Positions 36,088-44,159 of a stretch of DNA of 64,000 nucleotides are shown piece after piece; position 1 is the stretch's first letter, and each line of letters opens with the position of its first letter. Source of the stretch: CAWIHS01 sp963836005 (lineage in GTDB: Bacteria > Pseudomonadota > Gammaproteobacteria > GRL18). The stretch covers positions 620,001 through 684,000 of the forward strand of contig CAWIHS010000006.1 of assembly GCA_963836005.1 (NCBI GenBank), read 5' to 3'. Both the position numbers and the translations under genes were made by a program. The notes under the pieces were generated by a model. That model made no database searches. It had not been told where the DNA came from and worked only from the letters and a program-made list of their open reading frames with translations.

Positions 36088-37104
36088 ATGTCTTATGAGC
36101 TTTTAGTCGAGGTTACACGTAATGGAACCGTTGAAAGTCAGCATTTTGGTGCTGCCGTCGTTTGTGATTTTAAGGGAAATATTGTGCAGAGCTGGGGAAA
36201 TATCGAAGGATTGATATTCCCGCGATCTGCTTTAAAGCCTATGCTGGCCATTCATTTGATTGAGAGCGGTGCTTATGACCAATATGGCTTAAGTGATGCA
36301 GAATTATCTTTAGCCTGTTCATCGCATCAGGGAGAGACAATACATCAAAATCTAGTGGCATCATGGCTTGACCGCTTGGGGCTCACTGAAGGCCATTTAG
36401 CCTGTGGGGCTGATCTACCTGAAGATACTGAGAGCGCCCACTGGTTGTTAGCTTCCGGGAAACAGGGTTGTCGAATTCATCACAATTGTTCAGGTAAACA
36501 CACCGGTTTTTTAACGACAGCATTGCATTTGGACATGTCGCTAGACGACTATCATTTGATTGATCATCCATTGCAACAATTATCACTGAATATACTTACC
36601 GAAGTGGCGGGAGTCGATCTGAGACAATATCCAATGGGGATCGATGGTTGTGGATTACCCGCACCTACGATGCCTTTGCTACAGCTTGGACGCGCTACCG
36701 CTCGCTTTGCTAATCCAGTGGATTTATCAGATCATCGCGCTGAGGCAATTTACCGTCTTCACGCAGCCATTTCCAATGAGCCTTTATATGTTGCCGGTCA
36801 TGGAACTGTCGTCAGTGAGCTGAATGAAGTCACCCATGGTGCTGTGCTGGCTAAAACCGGTGCCGAGGGAATTGTTATAGCCGCCTTACCTGAGCGAGGA
36901 CTGGGAATAGCATTGAAAATAATTGATGGCAGTGCCCGGGCACGCTCAGTAGCATTGTTGGCGATCCTTGACCATCTTGGTGTTCTATCTGATGAAGAGA
37001 AACACCATCTTCAGGATCATATTTCTCCAAAAATAATAAATTCAAGAGGAGTTCCTGTGGGAGAAATCCGCCCGGCAGCTTCCTGGTTGTCGACAATTCA
37101 ATAA
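36088..37104 (+). CDS. Type II-family asparaginase (AnsA of the rhizobial type)
   Basis: 338 residues, full length for pfam Asparaginase_II. Motifs: FPRSALKPMLAIHLIESGA, LACSSHQGE, HHNCSGKHTGFL (catalytic Ser/Lys region) and GIDGCGLPAPTMP. These Cys/Ser/Lys-containing motifs mark the family unrelated to the classical E. coli enzymes. It hydrolyses L-asparagine to aspartate and ammonia, probably in the cytoplasm (no signal peptide). RBS AGGAG ~11 bases before ATG. The last 160 bp of the gene and 19 bp beyond recur at 39724-39902. Confidence 0.9.
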   Translation: MSYELLVEVTRNGTVESQHFGAAVVCDFKGNIVQSWGNIEGLIFPRSALKPMLAIHLIESGAYDQYGLSDAELSLACSSHQGETIHQNLVASWLDRLGLTEGHLACGADLPEDTESAHWLLASGKQGCRIHHNCSGKHTGFLTTALHLDMSLDDYHLIDHPLQQLSLNILTEVAGVDLRQYPMGIDGCGLPAPTMPLLQLGRATARFANPVDLSDHRAEAIYRLHAAISNEPLYVAGHGTVVSELNEVTHGAVLAKTGAEGIVIAALPERGLGIALKIIDGSARARSVALLAILDHLGVLSDEEKHHLQDHISPKIINSRGVPVGEIRPAASWLSTIQ

Positions 37105-37373
37105 CTTCATTACCGATTAGAGAGCTGAGTAATCGCTCTGTTAAGCAAAGCTATTCATTCACAGAACGACCGATTAGTGACATTCATCAATCTGTAAAGA
37201 ATCCTGCATTTCTGTCGAATTACTTTACACTTTGGCTCGCTGAAGTTAAATTAGCTTTCCCAAGATACTGTTTTTTCTATGTATTTAAATTTTTGGTACA
37301 TATTTTGCATTAATCGAGTTGTTTATAAATGTAATCGCTTATTTATATAATAATTCGAATTGGAGAACAGATC

Positions 37374-38102
37374 ATGAAATTATTAAAACCGGTTTTATAC
37401 ACTTTTACTGCTGCGCTTACCCTTGGTTCTTTAAGCATAGGCTTTTCGCCGGCTGCTTCAGCTGCTACCACTGCTAATGCTGCGGCCGCAATCAACTTAA
37501 CGCTCGAAGGGGTAACTGACAGCCTTGGCTCGACGGTGACTGATGGTTGGGAGGTCTTTGCAGAAGGATTCGAAGATACTTTTGTAGACGAGCCCACGGA
37601 TGGCAGCGCCGCTGTTGCCAGCGCTATTGTACCAGCTGGTGTTTTAAGCATCGGTGATACGATTACCCAGTCAGCATCAGCAAGCGCTACTTCGATAAAC
37701 GGCATTGCGACAGCCGATATATTCACCGCTCTGGACATATTCGTTAGCAATTCTTCGCAACAGGCACTCCTATTTATGTTCTCTTATCAGGTTATAACTG
37801 GCGCCTTCACGTCAGGTGAATTCAGTACTGCGTCAGGAACGGTGGATTTTTTGGATGATCTTGGTTTTGTAGACATACTTCAAAATAATGACTCTATAGA
37901 CGGAATAGTTGACCCGGGCATATTTACACCTGGTACATTTGAATTCACGCTAGCAGACACAGAAGTCAATTACATTGGAGGTTTTGTAGACGCCACTGCT
38001 CAAGCCGTTGCACCTGCTGTCGTGCCAATTCCGGCCGCTGTTTGGCTATTCGGTTCAGGCTTAATTGGTTTAGTCGGGATTGCGAGAAGAAAGAAAGCAT
38101 AA
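37374..38102 (+). CDS. Secreted VPLPA/PEP-CTERM-anchored surface protein
   Basis: 242 residues. N-terminal signal peptide (to about ...SPAASA), Ala/Thr/Asp-rich beta-type middle, and the C-terminus VPIPAAVWLFGSGLIGLVGI-ARRKKA: the V-P-x-P-A motif, membrane helix and basic tail of the VPLPA-CTERM class of exosortase-processed proteins. RBS GGAG 10 bases before ATG, terminator just downstream, so monocistronic. Such proteins are linked to exopolysaccharide production and biofilm matrix in bacteria with EpsH exosortases. An exosortase gene should therefore exist elsewhere in the genome. Confidence 0.88.
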   Translation: MKLLKPVLYTFTAALTLGSLSIGFSPAASAATTANAAAAINLTLEGVTDSLGSTVTDGWEVFAEGFEDTFVDEPTDGSAAVASAIVPAGVLSIGDTITQSASASATSINGIATADIFTALDIFVSNSSQQALLFMFSYQVITGAFTSGEFSTASGTVDFLDDLGFVDILQNNDSIDGIVDPGIFTPGTFEFTLADTEVNYIGGFVDATAQAVAPAVVPIPAAVWLFGSGLIGLVGIARRKKA

Positions 38103-38123
38103 CGATTGAATGTTAATCAAACG

Positions 38124-38147
38124 CGGCTCCTTCGGGAGCCGTTTTTT
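38124..38147 (+). terminator. Rho-independent terminator of the VPLPA-CTERM gene
   Basis: CGGCTCCTTCGGGAGCCG forms a 7-bp stem with a TTCG loop, followed by TTTTTT, 22 bp past the stop codon. Confidence 0.92.
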
Positions 38148-38423
38148 ATTATGTCGAGTGTATATGCTAATGGCCCAGACTGCGTGAAAGCTCAGGCGGC
38201 GAGATGCTTCACAATATTCCGACCTGGAAGCATAGTGGACTGTAGACATGCATAGATTCCAGAGCGGAGCTAAGCGCAGCGAAATATTGGCCGGATGCAG
38301 CATTTTAGCCAGCCGGATTTTGACCATCGCAACCTGAATTATCCCAACGATTGTTGCAGGTAAAAAAACCAATATTAGAGTCTGACCGTTCCCTCCCGGT
38401 CGCAACTAAGCTATAAATGCGCG

Positions 38424-38543
38424 ATGAAATACCCAAACGACTCCAGCCACTGGTTGATCGATCTGGTGGATGAAGTCATCAGCCAGTTGATGAGCGGCAA
38501 GGAAGCCGCCGTGTATATCGTGCGCTGCGGCGCCGAGGTCCGC
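38424..38543 (+). pseudogene. Truncated 5' end of a RIO1-family kinase gene
   Basis: The frame begins MKYPNDSSHWLIDLVDEVIS followed by QLMSGKEAAVYIVRCGAEVR, the N-terminal glycine/lysine (ATP-binding) region of bacterial RIO1-like serine/threonine kinases. After about residue 40 the sequence changes to IS91 material in the same frame. The remaining ~240 residues are not in the window, so it is a broken gene cut by the IS. Confidence 0.62.
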
Positions 38544-39592
38544 ATATTGGATACCAACCTTCCAAATGACAGCCGTTTCATTGACGCCTCTTCACCTGTG
38601 GAAAAAGATTTCAGGGTATATCCCAAAGGTGGTTTGTTGTGCCACGGGTTCGCCCGTGCGCGCTGTACCTGTGGTCATGAATATTTAGTGGCTTTCTCCT
38701 TTATCAAAAGCAGGCTCCTTAAGAGAGGGGCATGGCATTTGCCCATCATGCAATGCTCGCCGAATGCTGGAAACGGCTGCCCATCTGGTGGATCATGTTT
38801 TCCCTGCCAAGAGTAGGCGCTTTAGGCGAAGCTCCGGTACGTCAATGGGTCTTATCACTTCCCAAGCGATTACGCTATTTTTTGTATCACAACCCCAAAG
38901 TTACCAGCAAGGTTTTAAGGCTATTTCTCGATGAGATCAGAAAACAATTAATCCAACATTATCAACATACCCCAGACAACCCGATCAAAATTGGTGGTAT
39001 CCGTTTTATTCATCGCTTTGGTTCTTCACTGAATGCCCATCCACATTTTCACTGCATAATTATTGAGGGTTTGTTTGTAAAAGATGCTGACAGTCAGATA
39101 ACGTTTCATAAAATATCCACCATCACCGATAAGGATATTCAGGCTGTTCAGGAGCGTGTTCGCCTGCGAATACTTACAAGTTTCAAGCGTAGCGGTCTGC
39201 TTGAATCTCATGATGTCGAAAATATGAAAACCTGGAATGGTGGGGGAGGTTTTTCTGTTAATGGCTCTGCACGTATTCATGAAAATGACCGGGAAGGCTT
39301 GGAAAGGCTGTTACGATATTGTGCCCGTCCTCCATTTGCACTGGAGCGAATAAAAAAACGAACTGATGGAACCCTCATTTGTCCACTAAACAAACCATCG
39401 CCTAAAGCGCCTACTTTTGGTCGTCGATGGCCAAACTCAGCTCAGACTTCCATCACTGGAGTTGATTGATAAGCTTGCGGCTCTGGTTCCACCTCCTTGA
39501 TTTCATCGCCATCGATACTACGGAGTATTAGCTCCCAATTCTCCTTTTCGAGGATCTGTCACCGCTATGGCAGGGCAATCATTAACACTGGT
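38544..39592 (+). pseudogene. IS91-family (Y2/HUH) transposase, frameshifted
   Basis: Successive frames give GFARARCTCGHEYLVAFSF (zinc-binding start), CNARRMLETAAHLVDHVF in another frame, then RQWVLSLPKRLRYFLYHNPK, HFHCIIIEG (HUH site His-x-His), GGFSVNGSARIHENDREGLE and RLLRYCARPPFALERIK, the order of IS91 transposases. At least two frameshifts (~38715-38815, ~39400) and stops near 39497 break it. A 17-bp inverted pair (GTAGGCGCTTTAGGCGA at 38812 and its complement at 39402) marks small insertions. The 3' part recurs inverted at 62933-63118. Confidence 0.85.
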
Positions 39593-39599
39593 GAAACAG

Positions 39600-39722
39600 T
39601 AAAAGTGTTCACGATCAAATCGGAATAGTTGTTCACGATGGTTCAGAATGAGTGTTCATGATGATCCAGAATTGGTGTTCATGATGATCCAGAATTGGTG
39701 TTCATGATCGTCCAGAATATGT
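39600..39722. mobile_element. IS21-type terminal region with iterated end repeats
   Basis: Five tandem-spaced units of the form GTGTTCATGATGATCCAGAAT (with variants GTTCACGATGGTTCAGAAT) in 120 bp. Multiple end repeats of this type are the transposase-binding sites of IS21-family ends. No istAB genes accompany it, so it is a solo end; a different IS21 relic is at 62205-62932. Confidence 0.65.
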
Positions 39723-39723
39723 A

Positions 39724-39902
39724 CTCAGTAGCATTGTTGGCGATCCTTGACCATCTTGGTGTTCTATCTGATGAAGAGAAACACCATCTTCAGGATCATA
39801 TTTCTCCAAAAATAATAAATTCAAGAGGAGTTCCTGTGGGAGAAATCCGCCCGGCAGCTTCCTGGTTGCCGACAATTTAATAACTTCATTACCGATTAGA
39901 GA
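39724..39902 (+). repeat. Duplicated 3' end of the asparaginase gene
   Basis: 179 bp identical to 36945-37123 except two substitutions, with no gaps. It contains the last ~52 codons, stop and 19 bp of downstream sequence of the asparaginase gene. It starts directly at the IS21-type end. Not functional on its own; an open frame of 61 codons is a by-product. Confidence 0.93.
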
Positions 39903-39959
39903 TCTACTTGATTTCATCGGTGGACGACTAACGGCTCAAGTTTATGCTTTTTGTAAATG

Positions 39960-40085
39960 ACGTAGCCAGGCTGCAGGTTTTTGAGGCCGTACATAAACTC
40001 AATAGCAGGTCAAGAAAATGTCTGGGATTAAAACGCCCTATGAAGTTTTTGATGAACTAACCGGCATCAAGCAAAAAGATTTAAC
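39960..40085 (+). pseudogene. IS30-family transposase C-terminal remnant
   Basis: EAVHKLNSRSRKCLGLKRP in one frame continues as TPYEVFDELTGIKQKDLTGY and ALMT in the next, the C-terminus of IS30 transposases (R-x-R-K-x-L-G-x-K-T-P-x-E-V-F). A one-base frameshift near 40045 separates them. No 5' part is present. Confidence 0.65.
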
Positions 40086-40119
40086 CGGTTATGCTCTTAT
40101 GACTTGCATTCAGGTTTGT

Positions 40120-40280
40120 ATAAAATACCAGAACTGCGATTTTAGGTTTACCTGATTCTAAGGCCGGTAGAACGGCTTCTTGTTTAAATTCTTCGCTATG
40201 TTTACGTTTAGGTTTTGTCTTCATGTGTTACTCAGATGCCACTCATTATCTCCTAATCATAGATGTCTGTGAAATCGGGG
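40120..40280 (-). pseudogene. IS3-type OrfA start with IS end
   Basis: Minus strand: an end sequence CCCCGATTTCACAGACATC, then ATG giving MKTKPKRKHSEEFKQEAV followed by ALESGKPK, the start of IS3-type OrfA (HTH). The same end and start occur on the plus strand at 21243-21345. Cut after ~40 codons. Confidence 0.7.
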
Positions 40281-40358
40281 AAGGATCAGTCCTCAGAACC
40301 TCAATATTTCATCTACTTCTTAGCTGATCTGTATCAACAAACCCAGAAGATTTTTAAC

Positions 40359-40395
40359 TTATAGATTGAAAAGTGTCATTGAATTTCCTATCCTT
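40359..40395. repeat. 37-bp dispersed repeat, copy 1
   Basis: TTATAGATTGAAAAGTGTCA... matches 54232-54268 at 35 of 37 positions. In both copies it lies just upstream of a coding region (the PDC-sensor gene here, a glycosyltransferase remnant there) and is in frame with it. Probably an end of a mobile element. Confidence 0.7.
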
Positions 40396-40455
40396 GGTAC
40401 GTATAAAAGTTACGCTAAACTGTTATTGAATCCTCTGTGTGGCGCGCAATTTCTG

Positions 40456-41445
40456 ATGGAGAACGAAGTAATCGAATATTCTTGGAAAGATAGTATTCAT
40501 CGGCAACGCTATGAGCTGGCGAGCCTGTTGCGTGAACCGCTTGAGCTGCTGTCCAAAAAATGTGTTCCGGTGTGGAGTGATCGTGAGCTTCTGAATAAGG
40601 TGCTTATGGATGGATTCTCAGGGATACCGTATTGCAAATATCTGTACGCTGTCGACGGCGATGGGTTGCAGGTTAGCGATAATATTGGCAGTAGCGGGAT
40701 TGTGCCGGGTTTTTATCGCCGAGATCGTTCCAGACGCCCTTACATGAAGGAGACAATGCCCGAATGGGGATTCCTCTTGTCAGATGCCTATATCAGTCTT
40801 TCCGCGCATCGACCTTCACTGACGGCGCTATGGGTTATCGAGTCAAATGGAGAATCGTTGGGGCGCATTGGAGCGGATTTCGATCTGCGTAGTCTCCCTG
40901 TGACATCGGCGCTTTACCACGAGTCCGAGGCGTGGCGGCAGGTGAAGGGTGACCCTGCAATACGCGGCACACTGTTCAAGCAGACCCGCACAGAGAGTCC
41001 GATGGATCGGAATATGGAGCAGTCGCTGTCGATTCTTGAGGAGTTGGTTATTGAGCGTGGTGTTTTCCAGTGTCAGATCCACTTTTCGAGCAGCCAAATC
41101 ACCATCTGGACCATAGATGACCCGCTTCGCTACCGCATCCTGGATCAGAATGTTCTCAAGGATCCGGATATCTGCCTGGTCTATCCATCGAGACCATATC
41201 CCTCTGATGCCGCGATACCCCGTGATGATATCGACCGTATATTGCATAGTATGCGGGAGTTGCGTGTCGTAGACACGACGATCTATCTTCGAACGGCTTC
41301 TATTAATATTTACAATGGCATGGTAAGTCTGACGTTCTCCTGTGACGGCTCACACTATATGCATTACGAGGAGTTTCTCACCAAGGGCGCTGATTTCTGG
41401 ACGGGGGTAACAGTTAACAACAATACTCCAGGCGTGTTTGGATAG
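40456..41445 (+). CDS. PDC (double Cache-like) sensor-domain protein
   Basis: 329 residues from the ATG at 40456; the open frame extends to a TTG at 40366 but that part is a dispersed repeat. The N-terminal ~170 residues form a PDC/Cache-like sensor (coiled start QRYELASLLREPLELLSKKC, then GIPYCKYLYAVDGDGLQVSD, GFYRRDRSRRPYM, a SLTALWVIESNGESLGRIGA strand). The C-terminal half repeats similar short beta segments and is unassigned. No transmembrane helix, HAMP, kinase or cyclase is attached, so it is a stand-alone sensor. GC content is clearly higher than the surroundings, suggesting transfer. No partner gene is adjacent. Confidence 0.7.
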   Translation: MENEVIEYSWKDSIHRQRYELASLLREPLELLSKKCVPVWSDRELLNKVLMDGFSGIPYCKYLYAVDGDGLQVSDNIGSSGIVPGFYRRDRSRRPYMKETMPEWGFLLSDAYISLSAHRPSLTALWVIESNGESLGRIGADFDLRSLPVTSALYHESEAWRQVKGDPAIRGTLFKQTRTESPMDRNMEQSLSILEELVIERGVFQCQIHFSSSQITIWTIDDPLRYRILDQNVLKDPDICLVYPSRPYPSDAAIPRDDIDRILHSMRELRVVDTTIYLRTASINIYNGMVSLTFSCDGSHYMHYEEFLTKGADFWTGVTVNNNTPGVFG

Positions 41446-41944
41446 TCATCATTTTATTTTTTAACCCGAAATACTTCCATCCGTATATCTCTTATTGCAA
41501 TAACATAAGGGGAGGAAAAGCTTGCATTGCACTCAATACAAGCGTGATTTTGTTATCTAAAAATTCGAGTTAGCTACAGCTTTAAAATGAGCAAACACAT
41601 GTGGTACTGACTTTTGTTCGAAAAAACCAAAATCTCTGGATACATTGAAACATTTAACGGTTCTGTGAAGTTTGTATTATTTGGAAAGTTAACATTCACA
41701 TTATTAAATGAATTCAAATAAATGATTAGTTGCTGGCTTGTGAATTTTCCATATCACTTTATCTGGTCTTCAATTTAACTTTAACCCATGTCAATACCTT
41801 CAGTCACTTTATTCCCAGTATCATGATTAAAGTCTTTGCTATGACATTCAACCGGTATATCCTCATACTCGTGCTTATTTTCTTCATTTTCAAAATAGAT
41901 TGTCAGGTCATCATCAGGAGTACCTTCAACAATATAAGGTTTTC
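41446..41944. other. Intergenic AT-rich region
   Basis: No supported gene. Short frames on both strands overlap and lack start signals. Confidence 0.4.
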
Positions 41945-42029
41945 GTAACATATCAATAAGTCCATGCAAGATCCCCTCCCCATATCAGGGGGAAGGAACT
42001 TAAACTGCATGGACTTATTGAGATGTTAC
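41945..42029. mobile_element. Short inverted-repeat element, copy 2 (85 bp)
   Basis: Ends GTAACATATCAATAAGTCC and GGACTTATTGAGATGTTAC (inverted, one mismatch) with the same CCCCTCCCC/GGGGGAAGG hairpin core as 18445-18600, which is 71 bp longer through an internal insertion of C-rich sequence. Confidence 0.78.
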
Positions 42030-42169
42030 AGGTTTTCCTTCTAAGTCGTTGACTTCGTTTAAAGAAATAGGATCAGTGGTACTTAGTCTATGTTGCATCA
42101 TGAGATTTTCTCCAGAAAAACAAAAATTTGTCTATGTATTAAACATAAAGATAATTTAATAAAATGCGA

Positions 42170-42512
42170 CAGGTTGGTTGACATCGAGCGATACTCAGAA
42201 AGCGACATTGCAGGGATCACTGATTTGGGCAAGCTTGATATCAATGACATTGAAACGGTTTGTTACGGGTTGTGTTGAACAAATATTCAAGGTAGAAATA
42301 TCGACGATGATTGTATCTAAGACAACAGCGTCCTGGTGGTATGACATTCTGGAAGCGATTGTTCAGGAGCGCGAAAAGCTTTGGTGAACAGGATCAGCGA
42401 AGCCTGTGACTTCTTAAGAGAAAATGCCGAACGGGCACATCCTGCAGGTGACCGGCGATCAGGTATTTTACAATATGCGTTAGAACCGGCATTTTATGCC
42501 GAAATACAATAA
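42170..42512 (+). pseudogene. IS4-like transposase C-terminal remnant
   Basis: One frame reads GSLIWASLISMTLKRFVTGC, then EQIFKVEISTMIVSKTTASW; after a shift near 42390 another gives ACDFLRENAERAHPAGDRRS and GILQYALEPAF, ending in TAA. N-A-E-R-A-H-P-x-x-D-R-x-x-G followed by L-E-P is the C-terminus of IS4-like transposases in gammaproteobacteria. Only the last third remains. Confidence 0.6.
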
Positions 42513-42780
42513 AAACAGGAAAGTATTTATATGAAATTTAACGATAATTTCCTTAAGTACCTAAGGATGAACAGGCGTTTGTTGACACTCAGCAACAGCA
42601 AGTGTCTGTAGCAAAAAACCGAAACGCGCAGAGAAGAACTGAATCGCCACTTCATTTCAAACAACAAGCCTGCTTCGTCTGGGCACACACGACAAAGCAG
42701 TTCTGTGGACAAATCAAATCCAAACTTCGGAAAGATTAACAGATACTGCAATATAGCTGGCTAGATGCAGACTTTTTTCC

Positions 42781-42897
42781 TTAATCCAATAAGCCCTGCT
42801 TTGGCTTAACTTTAAGTCTCTTCGTGGCTTTCTTTTCCTTTGCCGTCATGAGAGGTTTCTTTTTGGTCTCTTTATTACCTTTTTGTTGTTTACTCAT
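42781..42897 (-). CDS. Small Lys-rich basic protein (38 residues)
   Basis: Minus-strand ATG at 42897 gives a protein starting MSKQQKGNKETKKKPLMTAK and ending KPKQGLLD. About 40% of residues are Lys; no hydrophobic segment. Short proteins of this MSKQQKGNKE...K-P-L-x-T-x-K-E-K-K type are annotated in many gammaproteobacteria without function. There is a weak RBS. It lies among IS remnants but is intact. Confidence 0.6.
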   Translation of the reverse strand: MSKQQKGNKETKKKPLMTAKEKKATKRLKVKPKQGLLD

Positions 42898-43114
42898 AGT
42901 AGATATTTCCAGAAATGGGATGAATGGCTTCAGAACAGGTAGATACTTTCACGTGGCAAGTTGCCAGATGTTGGTGTTACTGTCTTACAGGTCACTGAAG
43001 ATAGGAGTTAGGTAGAGATAGCCCTGGCTGGCTGGGCTAAGAAATGTCCTGCTATCCGGAGAAGTACCGGAGCTGCCGGGAAGGTGCTGCTATTACAACT
43101 ATACCATAAATAAA
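42898..43114. other. Short intergenic stretch before the IS66-type element
   Basis: No gene supported; contains TAAATAAA, the left target duplication of the element at 43115. Confidence 0.4.
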
Positions 43115-43470
43115 GTAACTATTCAGCGTATTTTAGATTTATACGTAAGTTCTTGATATCAGGTGTTTGCGTAAGAAGTGTATGTGGCATGGATGCCACA
43201 TTCAAGCCTACGACATACATGGAAGTATAAGTGCCGTGGGAGGCAGGAAGCCGGGAACGACCATGGACGTATTTACGGCGTCTTCTGGGCAGGTAATAGC
43301 TCCATGCATAACCTGCATTTCCCACATCCATGTGGGTCAGCAAATTCCTGGTGTCAAGGACGTTTTCAAAATTACGCTTCTAAGTTACAAAAATATAAGT
43401 CTTTGAATTTTATATGTTTGTAACTTTTTGATGGTTAGCCTTCCTGCGGCTTGATTTGCTGAATAGTTAC
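43115..43470. mobile_element. IS66-type short inverted-repeat element, copy 2, with 8-bp target duplication
   Basis: 356 bp with perfect 13-bp ends GTAACTATTCAGC/GCTGAATAGTTAC, flanked by TAAATAAA at 43107-43114 and 43471-43478. Oriented opposite to the copy at 25343 over its hairpin core (GGCATGGATGCC, GGAGGCAGGAAGCCGGGAAC), with the same TTTTGATGGTTAGCC end region. No coding capacity. Confidence 0.88.
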
Positions 43471-43560
43471 TAAATAAATTAATATGATTCAATTCTTTTT
43501 ACAAAGAACAGGTAGAAACATTCAGAACAGAATTTGACCTCATTAATACGTTTTATAATG

Positions 43561-44159
43561 AATATACATTGCGGACATGCCTGGTGTGGTTCGCATTTAA
43601 TGCGTGAATTGACGTTTATTATGGAGTCCAGTGGGTATGCATGGGCAAAAACATAAAACGCCTGCTGCAGGAAACGTGCAAAAAAGTTTCCAGAAGCAAA
43701 CAGAAGACACTGACGTATAAAGAATATGCTGATTTATAAAAGCGTTTGGGGAATAAAATCACTCGTGGGGGAAAAGAGCTACCTCCTGTACCGCCAAAAC
43801 CCAGCGGTAAGCGGAGTAATATGGCTAAATCAGATGCCCATAATTTATGGGAAAGATTAAAGGATAATGAAGAGGCTGTATTGCTGTTTGCCGAGAATCC
43901 TCATGTCTCATTTACCAATAACAGAGCTGAACGTGACTTGAGAATGGCAAAGGTTAAGCAAAAGGTATCCGGTTGTTTTCGAACACTTCAATATATACAG
44001 GCTTATTGTCAAATTTCAAGTTACCTTCAGACTATGGCAAGCAAAGGATATAATCCATTGATCGCTATTCAATACGCCCCATGGGCGAGCCTTATAATAA
44101 CCCGTTTAATAAATAATGGATCACATCCTCTGGGGCAGATATCTGCGTCAAAGCATTAA
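43561..44159 (+). pseudogene. IS66-family transposase (TnpC) C-terminal remnant
   Basis: Frames give HLMRELTFIMESSGYAWAKN, a stop near 43738, then from 43746 LPPVPPKPSGKRSNMAKSDA, NLWERLKDNEEAVLLFAENP, and FTNNRAERDLRMAKVKQKVS-G-C-F-R-T, the diagnostic end of IS66 DDE transposases. It ends at 44159, overlapping by 2 bp the stop codon of the opposite-strand glucan synthase. This relic may belong to the family that moved the 25343 and 43115 elements. Confidence 0.85.

Noticed and set aside
38070..38405. 111-codon minus-strand frame after the VPLPA-CTERM gene
   Set aside because: It overlaps that gene and its terminator, has no RBS and no recognisable composition.
39600..39722. Five ~21-bp units looked at first like an iteron origin or short CRISPR
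   Set aside because: Spacing and wording (GTTCATGATGATCCAGAAT) match IS21 terminal repeats, and it lies between other IS remnants with no replication gene.
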